From assembly GCA_965219175.1 (NCBI GenBank), contig CBDCNI010000005.1, positions 1-63,727 of the forward strand: 63,727 nt of DNA, given 5' to 3'. Numbering within the stretch: the stretch's first letter is position 1; every line of letters begins with the position of its first letter. The notes under the pieces are model-generated. The model was not told the DNA's origin, ran no database searches, and saw nothing but the letters and a program-made list of their open reading frames with translations. The translations under genes were made by a program, and so were the position numbers. Shown here one piece after another: positions 1 to 9,001 of this stretch. This stretch comes from JBBPZK01 sp965219175. GTDB taxonomy: Bacteria > Actinomycetota > Rubrobacteria > Rubrobacterales > Rubrobacteraceae.

Positions 1-15
1 GGCAGGGTCTGCTTC

Positions 16-954
16 CTACAGTCCGAATCGTCCCTTCAAAAAAACGAGTACTTTTCCCCAAGCGTCTTCGCTTGCTCGCCTGTTCGTTGCCTCGCTTCCA
101 CCGAGCCCGAAGCGACCTGATGAAGGCGTGTTTGAGGTAGATCCGGGTATCGTGATCGCGTGCCCAGCTCGCTCGTAGCTCAGATGTTCATCGTCATAAG
201 GGTGATTGTGGGCCTCGAGCCTCTCCATAACCATTTTAGAGAGTAGGTAGGAGGGCCATAATCGATCATCTGTGCCAGAGATGAGGAGTACTGGACCGTT
301 TATTCTCTCGACTGCTATAAACGCTCTCTCTACAGCGACTCGGTCTCCCAAAGCCCGCTCGTAGAGCGGGCTCAAAGCTGCTGGCCTTCCGAGAAAGGAG
401 CCAAAAAGCTCGACCGTCTCCTTGAGTCGGGGCCTAGAGTACTCGATGAAGGGCACAGGGGCGTCCTTGAACGACCATGACGACCGGGGCTCTCCCAGAT
501 AAGACTTGGGCTTTTGCGATATCCCCTGCCAGACGATCCCGCTAGGAGCGTAGCCCACAACCGCCTTTATTTCTTTAGGGAAGCTTGCGCCTAGAAGCAA
601 TGCCAACTCACTACCCTTCGAGGAACCCAAAACAGCGATCTTATCTACGTCGACGATATCTGTCTGGCTGCTCCTAAGCCAAGCTATAGCACGCTCGAAA
701 TACTCTAGCGGGATCTCAACAAGCTCCTTGGGTAAAGGCGCAACCCCGAAATAGGCTAACGCCAGCGCCGAGAAGCCCTGGGACGCGATCATCTCCGCGC
801 CGTTTTCCTGAAGTCCTCCGTCCGAGCCGCCAAGGATGATCACAGTGGGGAGTGGGCTAGGTTTCTCCGAAGGATAGAACAGCGTACCTACCAGGCCATC
901 CTCATCAACAGGCTTACGAAGTACCCTTCTAGTTTCGTCTCCTGATATTCGCAT
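16..954 (-). CDS. Alpha/beta hydrolase, acyl-CoA thioesterase/BAAT C-terminal type
   Basis: A 312-aa cytosolic hydrolase. The N-terminal third carries the strand-loop IILGGSDGG (oxyanion side) of the dienelactone hydrolase/BAAT_C fold. The nucleophile elbow is GSSKG near residue 112, the usual GxSxG variant of BAAT_C proteins, and the catalytic His is likely that of RAGHAITIP near residue 266. The acid is probably the Asp pair in GTDDRLW. Substrate is unknown; family members cleave acyl-CoA or small thioesters, or act as acyltransferases. The start is ATG at 954. The gene is divergent from the PadR gene at 1195. It could act in tailoring of the nearby peptide product, but nothing in the sequence proves that. 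Confidence 0.8.
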   Translation of the reverse strand: MRISGDETRRVLRKPVDEDGLVGTLFYPSEKPSPLPTVIILGGSDGGLQENGAEMIASQGFSALALAYFGVAPLPKELVEIPLEYFERAIAWLRSSQTDIVDVDKIAVLGSSKGSELALLLGASFPKEIKAVVGYAPSGIVWQGISQKPKSYLGEPRSSWSFKDAPVPFIEYSRPRLKETVELFGSFLGRPAALSPLYERALGDRVAVERAFIAVERINGPVLLISGTDDRLWPSYLLSKMVMERLEAHNHPYDDEHLSYERAGHAITIPGSTSNTPSSGRFGLGGSEATNRRASEDAWGKVLVFLKGRFGL

Positions 955-1194
955 ATACTGCAGTCTACCAAACTACTTGTTTGATTCTCCTCAAAAGTAT
1001 ACTCAAGCGCGGTTCGCCGAAGAGTACTCGTAAAATCTGGAGGTCAGTATAAAGCCTGTGTCCCTGAAGCTTTGGGCTACAACCTTGCGTGCAGTGTTCG
1101 GCCGCTAAGATAGTGTATATCCAAGCTATAATAATATATTGGGTAAGCGAGAGGGAGTGCGAGCAGGCTGTGAGAACAACGATAAAAAACAAAA
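955..1194. other. Divergent intergenic region
   Basis: About 240 bases between the minus-strand hydrolase and the plus-strand PadR gene. A TATAAT at 1127-1132 could serve the PadR gene but has no good -35 box at the right distance. No RNA gene or strong hairpin is seen. Confidence 0.4.
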
Positions 1195-1740
1195 ATGTCC
1201 GCTTCTAGGCTTCTCATACTGGGTATCTTGCGCCGAAAACAGCCAGCTCATGGCTACGAGATTCGTAGAGAATTAGAGAAATGGGGTGCGGAGAGCTGGG
1301 CCAACATTGCCTACGGCTCCATCTACCATGCGCTGAACAAGATGTCGGAGGAGAGGCTGCTCAAACTGGTTGATAAGGATAGGGTGAACAACCGTCCGGC
1401 GAGGACTACCTATGCTGTAACCGAAAGCGGTGAGCAGGAGTTCCAGAGGCTGCTGCGCGAATACTGGTGGGAGTACAAGCCGGTCGTGGACCCTTTTCAA
1501 GTCGCCCTCACTTTCATGAATGAGATGCCTCGCGACGAGCTGATGGCAGCGCTGCGGGCCCGCGCCTCGCGATACCGCTCAGTTTTAGAAGAGTACGAGC
1601 ACGGTACGCAGGCGAAATCTCTGGCAGAAGTTCCGCGCCACATAGCTGAAAACCTACGCCTTGCCGCAGCTTACTGTGAGATCGTAGCTGGTTGGGCTGA
1701 GGAAACAGTCGAGAAGGTTGGCCGCGGCGACCTGCCTTGA
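1195..1740 (+). CDS. PadR-family transcriptional regulator
   Basis: A 181-aa regulator with an N-terminal winged helix: RLLILGILRRKQPAHGYEIRR is the family signature, followed by SWANIAYGSIYHALNKM and the wing RPARTTYAVTESG. The longer C-terminal helical part (about residues 95-175) is the PadR/Vir dimerisation region, so this is the long subfamily. Such proteins repress exporters and detoxification genes until a ligand is bound. It lies 400 bases upstream of a DrrAB-like transporter in the same direction, with a decayed IS fragment between. The 24-bp palindrome at 2116-2139 is a natural candidate for its operator. The ATG at 1195 lacks a clear ribosome-binding site. Confidence 0.88.
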   Translation: MSASRLLILGILRRKQPAHGYEIRRELEKWGAESWANIAYGSIYHALNKMSEERLLKLVDKDRVNNRPARTTYAVTESGEQEFQRLLREYWWEYKPVVDPFQVALTFMNEMPRDELMAALRARASRYRSVLEEYEHGTQAKSLAEVPRHIAENLRLAAAYCEIVAGWAEETVEKVGRGDLP

Positions 1741-1749
1741 GGTAAGCTC

Positions 1750-1990
1750 CTCACTCGTAGGATCTTATTCTCCTCGTGAAGCTTTCTGAGTTCCTCGCGC
1801 TCCTCGGTGGTTAATCCTTTCCGCTCCCCCTGATCGATCTCGGTTTGCTTGAGCCAGCTCTCCTCAACGAGTTGTCCGAGACGCCAAGCTCCCTGGCTAT
1901 CTGGGGGACGATCTTGTTCGGTGAGGATCGGACAAGGCGTACAGCTTCTTGTTTGAATTGAGGCGGGTAGCTCGGTGTTGCTCCCGGCAT
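1750..1990 (-). pseudogene. IS3-family OrfA remnant
   Basis: The frame from 1990 to about 1862 reads an OrfA N-terminus (YPPQFKQEAVRLVRSS, IARELGVSDNSLR). A frameshift then leads into KGLTTEEREELRKLHEENKILR, the OrfA leucine-zipper region. It stops at the PadR 3' end, and no OrfB is present here. It is a dead IS3 fragment wedged between the regulator and the ABC genes. Confidence 0.75.
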
Positions 1991-2085
1991 CGCATCGCGT
2001 GGATATCCTTCGTCGGCGTTGACATCCGAAACTTTCGTCTGTCTGCCAACCGGGGTCAAGTCCATTTACCACACGGTCAGGATCC

Positions 2086-2114
2086 TTGACAAGGTTTGGT
2101 TAGTTGTTTATATT
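2086..2114 (+). promoter_or_regulatory. Sigma-70-type promoter of the ABC exporter operon
   Basis: TTGACA at 2086-2091, 17 bases, then TATATT at 2109-2114. The -35 is perfect and the -10 close to consensus. It lies 39 bases upstream of the GTG start and directly abuts a perfect palindrome. Confidence 0.7.
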
Positions 2115-2115
2115 A

Positions 2116-2139
2116 TTTTTAAACAAATTTGTTTAAAAA
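2116..2139. promoter_or_regulatory. 24-bp perfect palindromic operator
   Basis: A perfect 24-bp palindrome with core AACAAATTTGTT begins one base after the -10 box and ends just before the ribosome-binding site of the ABC ATPase gene. A bound repressor here would block transcription start. The PadR protein at 1195-1740 is the nearest candidate. The segment ACAAATTTG recurs beside the second PadR gene at about 54080. Confidence 0.75.
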
Positions 2140-2152
2140 TCGGAGGTAAGCG

Positions 2153-3166
2153 GTGGCGGCTATCGAGGCTCGGGGCTTGTGCAAGAGCTTCAAGAACCGA
2201 CGGAGTGAAGTGGAAGCGGTTAGGAGCGTGGATCTGGAGGTGGGTGAGGGCGAGATTTTTGGTTTGCTCGGGCCTAACGGGGCAGGCAAGACGACCACAC
2301 TGCGTATGCTCGCTACCCTTTTTAAACCAGACGGTGGGGAGGCTAGGGTGGCTGGGTACGACCTCCTCAAAGAAGCGGCGCGGGTGCGGGAGCATATAGG
2401 CTACGTGAGCCAAGCCGGGGGCGCAGACCCGGAAGCTACTGGTCGCGAGAACTTGGTCTTGCAAGGTCGACTGTACGGTATGGGACGCATCGAGGCCGAA
2501 GAGCGTGTCGAGGAGTTAGTTTCCGCTCTGGAGCTGGCGCCTTTCGCCGATCGGATAGCCAAAACCTACTCTGGAGGCCAGAGACGTAGGCTAGATCTGG
2601 CAATAGGGTTGGTACACAGTCCACCCGTCCTGTTCTTGGATGAACCTACCACCGGGTTGGATCCTCAGAGTAGAGCGCGGGTTTGGGAAGAGATACGAAA
2701 GCTGGGGGAGTTAGGGACCACCGTGTTCCTGACCACCCACTATATGGACGAGGCCGATTCCTTGTGCCAAAAGCTGGCAATCATGGAAGCGGGCAGCATA
2801 GCTGCCGAAGGCACGCCAGAAGAACTCAAGCGGGAGATAGCCGGCGATGTGGTGACGCTCGGCTTGGAGGGCCAGCGTAGCGTCTCCGAGCGCACGCAGG
2901 AATTGTTCCGAACCCAAGCGTTCGTGCGCGAGATTGACGCTGACGGAGAGGGTCTTTTGACCCTTTACGTGGACCGGGGCGAGGAGGCCCTCCCCGAGAT
3001 CTTGCGCGTTTTGGACGGCGCGGGACTCCAAACGCGAGAACTCTCATTGTCTCGTCCGACGTTGGACGACGTGTTCTTAAAGCAGACTGGCCGTTCTCTC
3101 AGGGAAGATGATGGTGGCTTTCTTGAGACTCCTGCGGCCCGCGAGGAAGGGAGAGTTCAACGATGA
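2153..3166 (+). CDS. ABC transporter ATP-binding protein, DrrA-like
   Basis: A 337-aa ATPase of the daunorubicin-resistance (DrrA) subfamily, which powers export of peptides, lipids or drugs. Walker A is GPNGAGKTT (residues 40-48), the signature YSGGQRRRLDLA starts near 138, Walker B with catalytic Glu is LFLDE (159-163), and the switch His is in TTH (194-196). The DrrA-type C-terminal extension (about 210-310, ending RPTLDDVFLKQTG) is present. The GTG start at 2153 has GGAGG about 7 bases upstream. Its stop overlaps the permease start (ATGA), so the two are translationally coupled. Likely export or self-resistance partner for the peptide cluster. Confidence 0.92.
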   Translation: MAAIEARGLCKSFKNRRSEVEAVRSVDLEVGEGEIFGLLGPNGAGKTTTLRMLATLFKPDGGEARVAGYDLLKEAARVREHIGYVSQAGGADPEATGRENLVLQGRLYGMGRIEAEERVEELVSALELAPFADRIAKTYSGGQRRRLDLAIGLVHSPPVLFLDEPTTGLDPQSRARVWEEIRKLGELGTTVFLTTHYMDEADSLCQKLAIMEAGSIAAEGTPEELKREIAGDVVTLGLEGQRSVSERTQELFRTQAFVREIDADGEGLLTLYVDRGEEALPEILRVLDGAGLQTRELSLSRPTLDDVFLKQTGRSLREDDGGFLETPAAREEGRVQR

Positions 3167-3927
3167 AGCTGCTGCACGATACTTGGCTCTTGTTCAAACA
3201 TAACGTTAGGGCCACACTCAGAAACCCAGCGTGGGCTATCATCGGCCTCTTTCAGCCTCTTCTTTACCTATTGCTGTTCGCGCCCCTACTGAAAGGCATA
3301 GCAAAAGCACCCGGTTTCCCCCCCGGAGGGGCCTTCGATGTTTTCACCCCTGGGCTATTGATACTAATGGCCTTGTTCGGCACGGTGTTCGTTGGGTTCG
3401 GGCTTATCGCCGACCTCCGCAATGGGATGATTGAGCGGTTACGCGTTACTCCAGTCAATAGGTTAGCATTGTTGCTAGGGCGGGCCCTGAGGGATGTGGC
3501 AATTCTCGTAGTCCAATCGCTACTCTTGATCCTGGCCGCGCTACCGTTCGGACTCAGGATCGAAAGCGTGGTTGGCTTGGCCGCAACGCTTGTCCTATTG
3601 GTCCTGATAGGACTCACCATGGTCTCCTTCTCCTATGCTTTAGCCCTGTTACTCAAGAGCGAGAACGCCTTAGCGCCGCTGCTCAATTTTGTCACGCTTC
3701 CTCTGCTGCTTCTCTCGGGGGTGCTTTTACCGCTGGCGCTGGCACCCAGTTGGCTGAGGGTAGTGGCAAGCATAAACCCGCTCTCCCACACGGTGGAAGC
3801 CGCTCGTGAGCTCATGGGTGGTCACCTGGGAGACGGCTCTGTGGCGGTCAGCTTCGCCATCATGGTACCATTGGCCGCACTGGCTTTGTGGTGGGCGGCG
3901 CGGTCTTTCCAGAAAGGGGTGGCCTAG
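3163..3927 (+). CDS. ABC-2 type permease, DrrB-like
   Basis: A 254-aa integral membrane protein with six hydrophobic segments. Typical DrrB features are the N-terminal NPAWAIIGLFQPLLYLLLF, the GMIERLRVTPVNR loop, and the late motif ASINPLSHTVEAARELM. Its ATG lies inside the ATPase stop codon (ATGA overlap). With the upstream ATPase it should form a homodimeric exporter in the cytoplasmic membrane. Substrate is not determined by sequence; adjacency to a thiopeptide-like cluster makes that peptide a plausible cargo. Confidence 0.9.
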   Translation: MKLLHDTWLLFKHNVRATLRNPAWAIIGLFQPLLYLLLFAPLLKGIAKAPGFPPGGAFDVFTPGLLILMALFGTVFVGFGLIADLRNGMIERLRVTPVNRLALLLGRALRDVAILVVQSLLLILAALPFGLRIESVVGLAATLVLLVLIGLTMVSFSYALALLLKSENALAPLLNFVTLPLLLLSGVLLPLALAPSWLRVVASINPLSHTVEAARELMGGHLGDGSVAVSFAIMVPLAALALWWAARSFQKGVA

Positions 3928-4009
3928 TTGCTCTCCGCGAAGGTTATAGCCTCATATAGCGGGTCGACGTTGTCGCACCTTGGCCTATCTTGTAGGGAAG
4001 ATTTCTTGG

Positions 4010-5059
4010 GTGGGCACCTTGGTCTACTTTAGCGTCATCCTCCCGACCTACAACAGATCGGTCTCTATAAGGCCCTCCATCGACAGTGTTGTCGGCCAAA
4101 CCGAAGAAGATTGGGAACTCATAATCGTTTCTGATGGCTCCACCGACGACACCGAAGCCATCATAGAGAGTTACGTCGACTCCAGAGTACGACTGGTCCG
4201 GCTTTCGAAGAACACCGGCCACCCGGGTCGGCCACGAAACGTCGGGCTTTCCTACGCCAACGGGCAGGTAGTAGCGTACCTAGACCATGACGACCGGTAC
4301 GAACCAGAGCACCTCGCGATACTGCGTGAGATGTTTGTCAACAACAAAACCCGAGTAGCCGTTACGGGCTGCTGGTATTTCGATCAATTCGGCAAAGCCA
4401 TAAAATGCAGCTCGATCTTGGAGACAGTATGGCACCCCGAGTTTCAGGTTTTTGGCCCGTTGTTCCAGCCGTCTCGGGTTGCGCATCGCTGCGAGGTGGC
4501 ACGCGAACGTGGTGGTTGGACGGAAAAATTGTTCGGTTTAGAGGATTGGGATTTCTGGCTCCGCTTGGCTGACTCCGGTGAGCGGTTCGTCACTTCTTCG
4601 GTTGAGACAGTAGCCATCTACAACGGTAGCGACACGCGGCTCAACCGGGTGCCGATGAGATACGCTTTAACCGTCGCACGATTTCGCAGCAAAGAGGAAG
4701 CCCAAAATCGTTTGCACCTTTTGACGACACCCGAGGTAATTGCCGAGATGCGTTCTCTCCAAGTCAACGCGGTTCAGAGGTGGTTCGATGAACTCTACGA
4801 ACGTCGCGAGATACGCTTGCCCAAAGGGCTAACGTTGGAACAGGTCAGATCTCTGGTACTTGAAGAAGAGATCCCTCAAACTGCCCCCTGCTCTTTGGCT
4901 ATAAGGTCTCATGCTGGGTCAGTATCTGTCGTGATCCCTCTCATGTGCGTGTCCGCAGAACACGCCGCCCGCATAAAGACGCTGTTCGAGCATCGGTTCT
5001 CGGATGTATTTAGGTTCATTCGCGAGATACTCTGTGTTCGGACTGCAGAATTGACTTAG
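4010..5059 (+). CDS. Family 2 glycosyltransferase
   Basis: About 349 aa with a GT-A fold. It starts FSVILPTYNRSVSIRPSI (nucleotide-sugar binding), continues DWELIIVSDGSTDDT, and has the metal-binding DxD region as YLDHDDRYEPEHL near residue 95. The acceptor-side motif is LEDWDFWLRL, a form of the GT2 ED box. The GTG at 4010 is chosen because AGGGAAG precedes it at fair spacing; an in-frame TTG at 3980 would add ten residues. It sits between the exporter and the SppA gene. It may glycosylate a surface polymer or the peptide product; the sequence cannot decide. Confidence 0.8.
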   Translation: MGTLVYFSVILPTYNRSVSIRPSIDSVVGQTEEDWELIIVSDGSTDDTEAIIESYVDSRVRLVRLSKNTGHPGRPRNVGLSYANGQVVAYLDHDDRYEPEHLAILREMFVNNKTRVAVTGCWYFDQFGKAIKCSSILETVWHPEFQVFGPLFQPSRVAHRCEVARERGGWTEKLFGLEDWDFWLRLADSGERFVTSSVETVAIYNGSDTRLNRVPMRYALTVARFRSKEEAQNRLHLLTTPEVIAEMRSLQVNAVQRWFDELYERREIRLPKGLTLEQVRSLVLEEEIPQTAPCSLAIRSHAGSVSVVIPLMCVSAEHAARIKTLFEHRFSDVFRFIREILCVRTAELT

Positions 5060-5074
5060 AACGGAGTGGCTAAG

Positions 5075-6763
5075 GTGATCGTGGCGATGATTAATCTCTG
5101 GTGGTTGTTGCGTAACGCTCTAGTGCGGCTGCTCAGAAAACCGCCCGATTATGTCTGGGTCGAGGTCAGCGGCACCCTGCGAGAGTTCGACTGGCGGCCT
5201 AGCTTCTTCAAACGCCGTTTTTACCCCGAGCTAACTACGTCACCAAGTGTCGAGAGCCTCCGGGGACGGATGGGGCGAATCGAGGCCGACGGGCGTTCGA
5301 AGGGCGTTGTGCTTAGGATTCAGAACCTCGGCGCGAGTTGGACCGCTCTTGAGGAGCTAAGGCGAGAAATCCTCGGCTTCCGTGAGCGTGGTGGACGCGT
5401 CATCGCTTACCTCATCAAGGTTGATTCTCGTTCTTACTACCTGGCCTGCGCGGCGGACGAGATTTTCGTAGCCCCCCTCTCGACCGTCAATGTGGTGGGC
5501 GTACGAAACAAGGTGAATTTCCTCAAGGACTCTTTGGCCAAGGTCGGTGTCGACGCGGAGGTGATCGCGGTCTCTCCATACAAGTCGGCAGGGGAGACTT
5601 TGGTCCGCAACGATTTCTCTGAGGAGTCGCGCGAGCAGGCTGAGCGTCTCCTTAGAAACAGGTTCGACGAGGTTGTGCATGCCATCTCTAGAAGCAGGAA
5701 TATCTCCCCCGAGGAGGTGCGGTCGTTAGTGGATCGTGCTCCTTACAGCGCCCCCGGGGCACTCTCCGAGAGGTTGTTGGACGGCATTTGCTACGAGGAC
5801 GAGCTTTCTGAAAACTTAGGCGACGATGGAGGGCGAGCGAAGCTGGTCGAGTGGAGGGTTGCGCGAGGAGCGTTAAAGATGCCGTACCGAAAGAGGTTAC
5901 GTCGACGGGTCGGCCTAGTAAGCCTATCGGGGACCATAATGCAGGGGAGAAGTCAGCGGTTGCCCTTCCCGCTGCCCCTTTTTGGATCGGAGCAGGCCGG
6001 GAGTGAGTCGGTCATAGGTGCCTTGCGGGCTGCCGAGAGAAATAAAAGAGTTGCAGTGGTGCTCTTTCACGTAGATTCGAGGGGAGGGGAGCCAGTTGCG
6101 TCAGATCTGATCTGGCGTGAGGTGGAGAGAATCCGTCGTGTGAAGCCAGTAGTCGTATTGATGGGAGCGGCGGCAACCTCTGGCGGTTACTATGTCTCTA
6201 CCGCAGCGGATCACATCGTTGCTAGACGCAACACCGTGACTGGTTCCATAGGCGTGTTTACTGCTCGACCCATCTATGCCGGTCTCTACAGCAAACTCGG
6301 CGTAAAACCGGTCTCGCTAGAGCATGGAGCACACGCCGGCCTTTTCGACGCGAGCCGCTATCCCAGCCCGGACGAAGTCCGGATCCTGGAAGACCAGCTC
6401 CAGTTCGTTTATGCTGAATTCAAGGATCGTGTTGCCAGTGGCCGCAGCTTGGATCTTCAGGACCTGGAGGAAACCGCAGGTGGACGGGTTTGGACGGGCG
6501 TTGAGGCTCGCGAGCGTGGGCTGGTCGACGAGGTTGGAGGCTTCCGAAGCGCGCTACGCAAGGCTGTGGAACTAGGAAAGGTAGAATTCTACGCTCCCGA
6601 AGTTCTGTTGAAGATTTCTCCTCCGAAGAGCGGTCGTCGCATTGCTCCGGGTAGACCGACAGAGAGCATACAAGAAAGAATCGCGATCGCGACGCAGGCC
6701 ATCACGAGTCTGCGTTCCACGAGCATTTGGGTCGCCGCACCGTATGATATTCACGAAGACTAG
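5075..6763 (+). CDS. SppA-like Ser/Lys peptidase (S49), two-domain form
   Basis: A membrane-associated signal-peptide-peptidase-like enzyme with two ClpP-fold halves, as in the long 67-kDa SppA type. Numbered from an in-frame GTG at 5066, the general-base Lys is K173 in SPYKSAGE and the nucleophile is S372 in ATSGGYY, so the dyad is intact. The N-terminal hydrophobic stretch MINLWWLLRNALVRLL is the likely anchor. GTG at 5075 is preferred because GGAG lies 8 bases upstream. The peptide cluster shows no dedicated leader protease, so this gene is a candidate for leader removal or immunity. The 3' end meets an IS701 element. Confidence 0.85.
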   Translation: MIVAMINLWWLLRNALVRLLRKPPDYVWVEVSGTLREFDWRPSFFKRRFYPELTTSPSVESLRGRMGRIEADGRSKGVVLRIQNLGASWTALEELRREILGFRERGGRVIAYLIKVDSRSYYLACAADEIFVAPLSTVNVVGVRNKVNFLKDSLAKVGVDAEVIAVSPYKSAGETLVRNDFSEESREQAERLLRNRFDEVVHAISRSRNISPEEVRSLVDRAPYSAPGALSERLLDGICYEDELSENLGDDGGRAKLVEWRVARGALKMPYRKRLRRRVGLVSLSGTIMQGRSQRLPFPLPLFGSEQAGSESVIGALRAAERNKRVAVVLFHVDSRGGEPVASDLIWREVERIRRVKPVVVLMGAAATSGGYYVSTAADHIVARRNTVTGSIGVFTARPIYAGLYSKLGVKPVSLEHGAHAGLFDASRYPSPDEVRILEDQLQFVYAEFKDRVASGRSLDLQDLEETAGGRVWTGVEARERGLVDEVGGFRSALRKAVELGKVEFYAPEVLLKISPPKSGRRIAPGRPTESIQERIAIATQAITSLRSTSIWVAAPYDIHED

Positions 6764-7986
6764 TCCTACAGCGACACTTTTTTGAACTGCGGTATGCTGC
6801 CCTTCCAATCGTGAGAGGAGGCATGCGTGGGCTCGCGGAACAACGGAAGTGGAGGCCTTGAACCGGCCACCGCACAACGGTGGCCGGTCTACCTTGAGGA
6901 GTTGCACGCTCGTATCGCTCTGCGCTTCCGTAGGCCCGAGGTCAGGGCGCGAGTTCGTGGCTATCTCGCCGCTCTCCTCGAACGGGTGGAGCGCAGGAAC
7001 GGCTGGCAGATGAGCGAGCAGATGGGCGAGACGGGGCCGCAGGGTGCCCAGCGCCTGCTCAACGCCGCGAGCTGGGACGCAGAGGCGGTGCGTGACGATC
7101 TGCGCGAGTACATCGTGGAGCATCTTGGAGACGAAAAGAGCGGTGTGCTCGTCGTGGACGAAACAGGCTTCCTCAAAAAGGGCGAGAAGTCCGTTGGCGT
7201 CGCCCGCCAGTACACGGGGACGGCAGGGCGCATCGAGAACTCGCAGGTTGGGGTGTTTCTGTGCTACTCCTCCAGGAAAGGCGCGGCGTTCATGGACCGG
7301 GCCCTGTACCTGCCACGCGAGTGGGCCGAGGACACCGAGCGCCGGGTCGAAGCCGGCGTCCCCGAGGAGGTGCGCTTCGCCACGAAGGGCGAGCTGGCCA
7401 GGCGGATGCTGGAGCGGGCGTTCGAGGCCGGTGTCCCGGCCAGTTGGGTCGTCGCGGACACGGTCTACGGCACGGCTCGCGGTCTGCGGAGCTGGCTCGA
7501 GGAGCGGGGGCGCTCCTACGTGATGGCGGTGACGGGAACCCACGGCGTCCACCGCGAAGGGTGCCAGCGGCAGGCCCGGTCGGTGGCCAAGGATCTACCC
7601 GAGAGGGCGTGGGTTCGGGCGTCGGCCGGGGCAGGCAGCAAGGGGGAGCGCCTCTACGACTGGGCCTGCCTCGCGCTCTCCGAGGCGAGCGCACAAGACG
7701 AGGCGGGGCGCTGGTTGCTCGTGCGCCGCAGCATCGACGAGCCCTCAAAGCTCGCCTACTACTTGGCGTACAGACCGAAGGCAACGAACGTCGGGGAGCT
7801 GGTCCGGGTGGCTGGCAGGAGATGGGCCATAGAGGACTGCTTCGAGCAGGCCAAGGGCGAGGTCGGCCTGGACGAGTACGAGGTGAGGAAGTGGGACAGT
7901 TGGTACAGGCACACCACCCTGTCGCTCCTGGCCCACGCATACCTGGCCGCGCTCCGCTCGGCAGCCGAGCGAGAAGAGGACGACGC
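6764..7986 (+). mobile_element. IS701-family element, 3' truncated
   Basis: The element appears to begin after CTAG (6760-6763), the type of YTAR target IS701 elements use, right at the sppA stop codon. Its transposase gene runs rightward but the right inverted repeat is missing, because an IS630 element joins at TA 7987-7988. The element is therefore probably immobile. Confidence 0.6.
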
Positions 7987-8035
7987 TACAGCGGTAGTCA
8001 AATACATTGACCTATGTGCGATCATGGAGGGATGA
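6827..8035 (+). CDS. IS701-family transposase, C-terminus replaced
   Basis: A DDE transposase of 402 aa. The first acidic motif is GVLVVDETGFLKKG (residues 104-117), the second VVADTVYG, and the Glu region is AIEDCFEQAKGEVGLDEYEVR. The typical start is a GTG at 6827 after GAGGAGG. Homology should end near 7986; the last dozen residues (VKYIDLCAIMEG) are encoded by the left end of the inserted IS630, so the native tail is lost. All three catalytic regions remain, but without a right end the element cannot move on its own. Confidence 0.85.
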   Translation: MGSRNNGSGGLEPATAQRWPVYLEELHARIALRFRRPEVRARVRGYLAALLERVERRNGWQMSEQMGETGPQGAQRLLNAASWDAEAVRDDLREYIVEHLGDEKSGVLVVDETGFLKKGEKSVGVARQYTGTAGRIENSQVGVFLCYSSRKGAAFMDRALYLPREWAEDTERRVEAGVPEEVRFATKGELARRMLERAFEAGVPASWVVADTVYGTARGLRSWLEERGRSYVMAVTGTHGVHREGCQRQARSVAKDLPERAWVRASAGAGSKGERLYDWACLALSEASAQDEAGRWLLVRRSIDEPSKLAYYLAYRPKATNVGELVRVAGRRWAIEDCFEQAKGEVGLDEYEVRKWDSWYRHTTLSLLAHAYLAALRSAAEREEDDATAVVKYIDLCAIMEG

Positions 8036-9001
8036 AATCTTACTCAGAAGACCTCCGCAAGAAGATCGTGGTTGCGGTGGAGCGCGGCATGTCCAACTCA
8101 GAGGCTGCACGCCTCTTCGATGTGAGCCTCTCCTCGGTCAAGCGCTACGTCAGGATGGCCCGCCAGGGAAACTCATTGGCTCCGAAGAAGGGACCCGGCA
8201 GGACTCCGAAGGTGGACGAGAAAACCAGGAGACTCTTGAACGAAGACATGAAGGAACGGCCGGCTGCGACCATCGCCGAGAGGCTTTACTTTCTAGAGGT
8301 GGTTACGGGCAAGCGCTTGAGCTACTCGACTGTCTGGCGGTTGCTGAAACGTCTTGGATGGAGTCGAGAAAAAGATCGGTGGGTGCATCAGAGCGAGATG
8401 AATGGCGAAGGGCCGATTGGCGGATAACGGTCGCTGGACAGATAGACCCCGAGCGGCTGGTATTCGTGGTGGTATTCGTGGACGAGATGGGAGCCAACAC
8501 CTCGCTTTCTCCGACCTACGCCTACTCTCCGATCGGACAGAGGGCGCGCTGCTCGGTTCCCCGCAACCGAGGGAAGAACACGACGCTGCTTTCTAGCATA
8601 AACGCACAAGGAATGGGTCCCTCCCTAGCGGTGGACGGTCCCACCGACCGTGCGGTGTTTGAGGTGTATGTGGAGCGGATGCTCGTGCCGTCTTTAGGAG
8701 CGGGGCAAGTGATCGTGATGGACAATCTCTCGGCTCACAAGGGAGAAAGGGTCAGAGAGCTGGTCGAGTCCAGAGGTTGTGAACTTCTCTACCTGCCGTC
8801 CTACTCTCCGGACTTCAACCCGATCGAAGAAGCCTTCTCGAAGATCAAGGGACTTCTACGAAAAGCCAAAGCCCGGACCCACGGCACCCTGGTAGAGGCA
8901 ATGGGTCGGGCACTTTCCGCGGTCAGCGCTCAGGATGCACGAGGTTTCTTCGAGCACGCTGGATACCAACCACGGGTTCAACTTCTATGAATAGTGCTGT
9001 A
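7987..9001 (+). mobile_element. IS630-family element with TA ends
   Basis: The left end TACAGCGGTAGTC (7987 on) and the reverse complement of the right end (TACAGCACTATTC) match at about 18 of 24 positions over the terminal repeat. TA sits at both edges, as expected for the TA-targeting IS630/Tc1 group. The length of about 1.0 kb is normal. It is inserted in the IS701 element on its left and abuts a second IS701 element on its right. Confidence 0.75.
8032..8990 (+). pseudogene. IS630-family transposase split by a -1 frameshift
   Basis: The first frame (from 8032) encodes the HTH part: SYSEDLRKKIVVAVERGMSNSEAARLFDVS through LLKRLGWSREK. The second frame carries the DDE domain: FVDEMGANTSLSPTYAYSP, VIVMDNLSAHKG, and YSPDFNPIEEAFSKIK. 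The switch falls in the A-run GAAAAAG at about 8369, where a -1 slip joins the two frames into a normal IS630 protein. This could be programmed frameshifting or a one-base loss. Just before the first catalytic Asp a 9-base duplication gives VFVVVFVDE, adding three residues. Confidence 0.8.
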
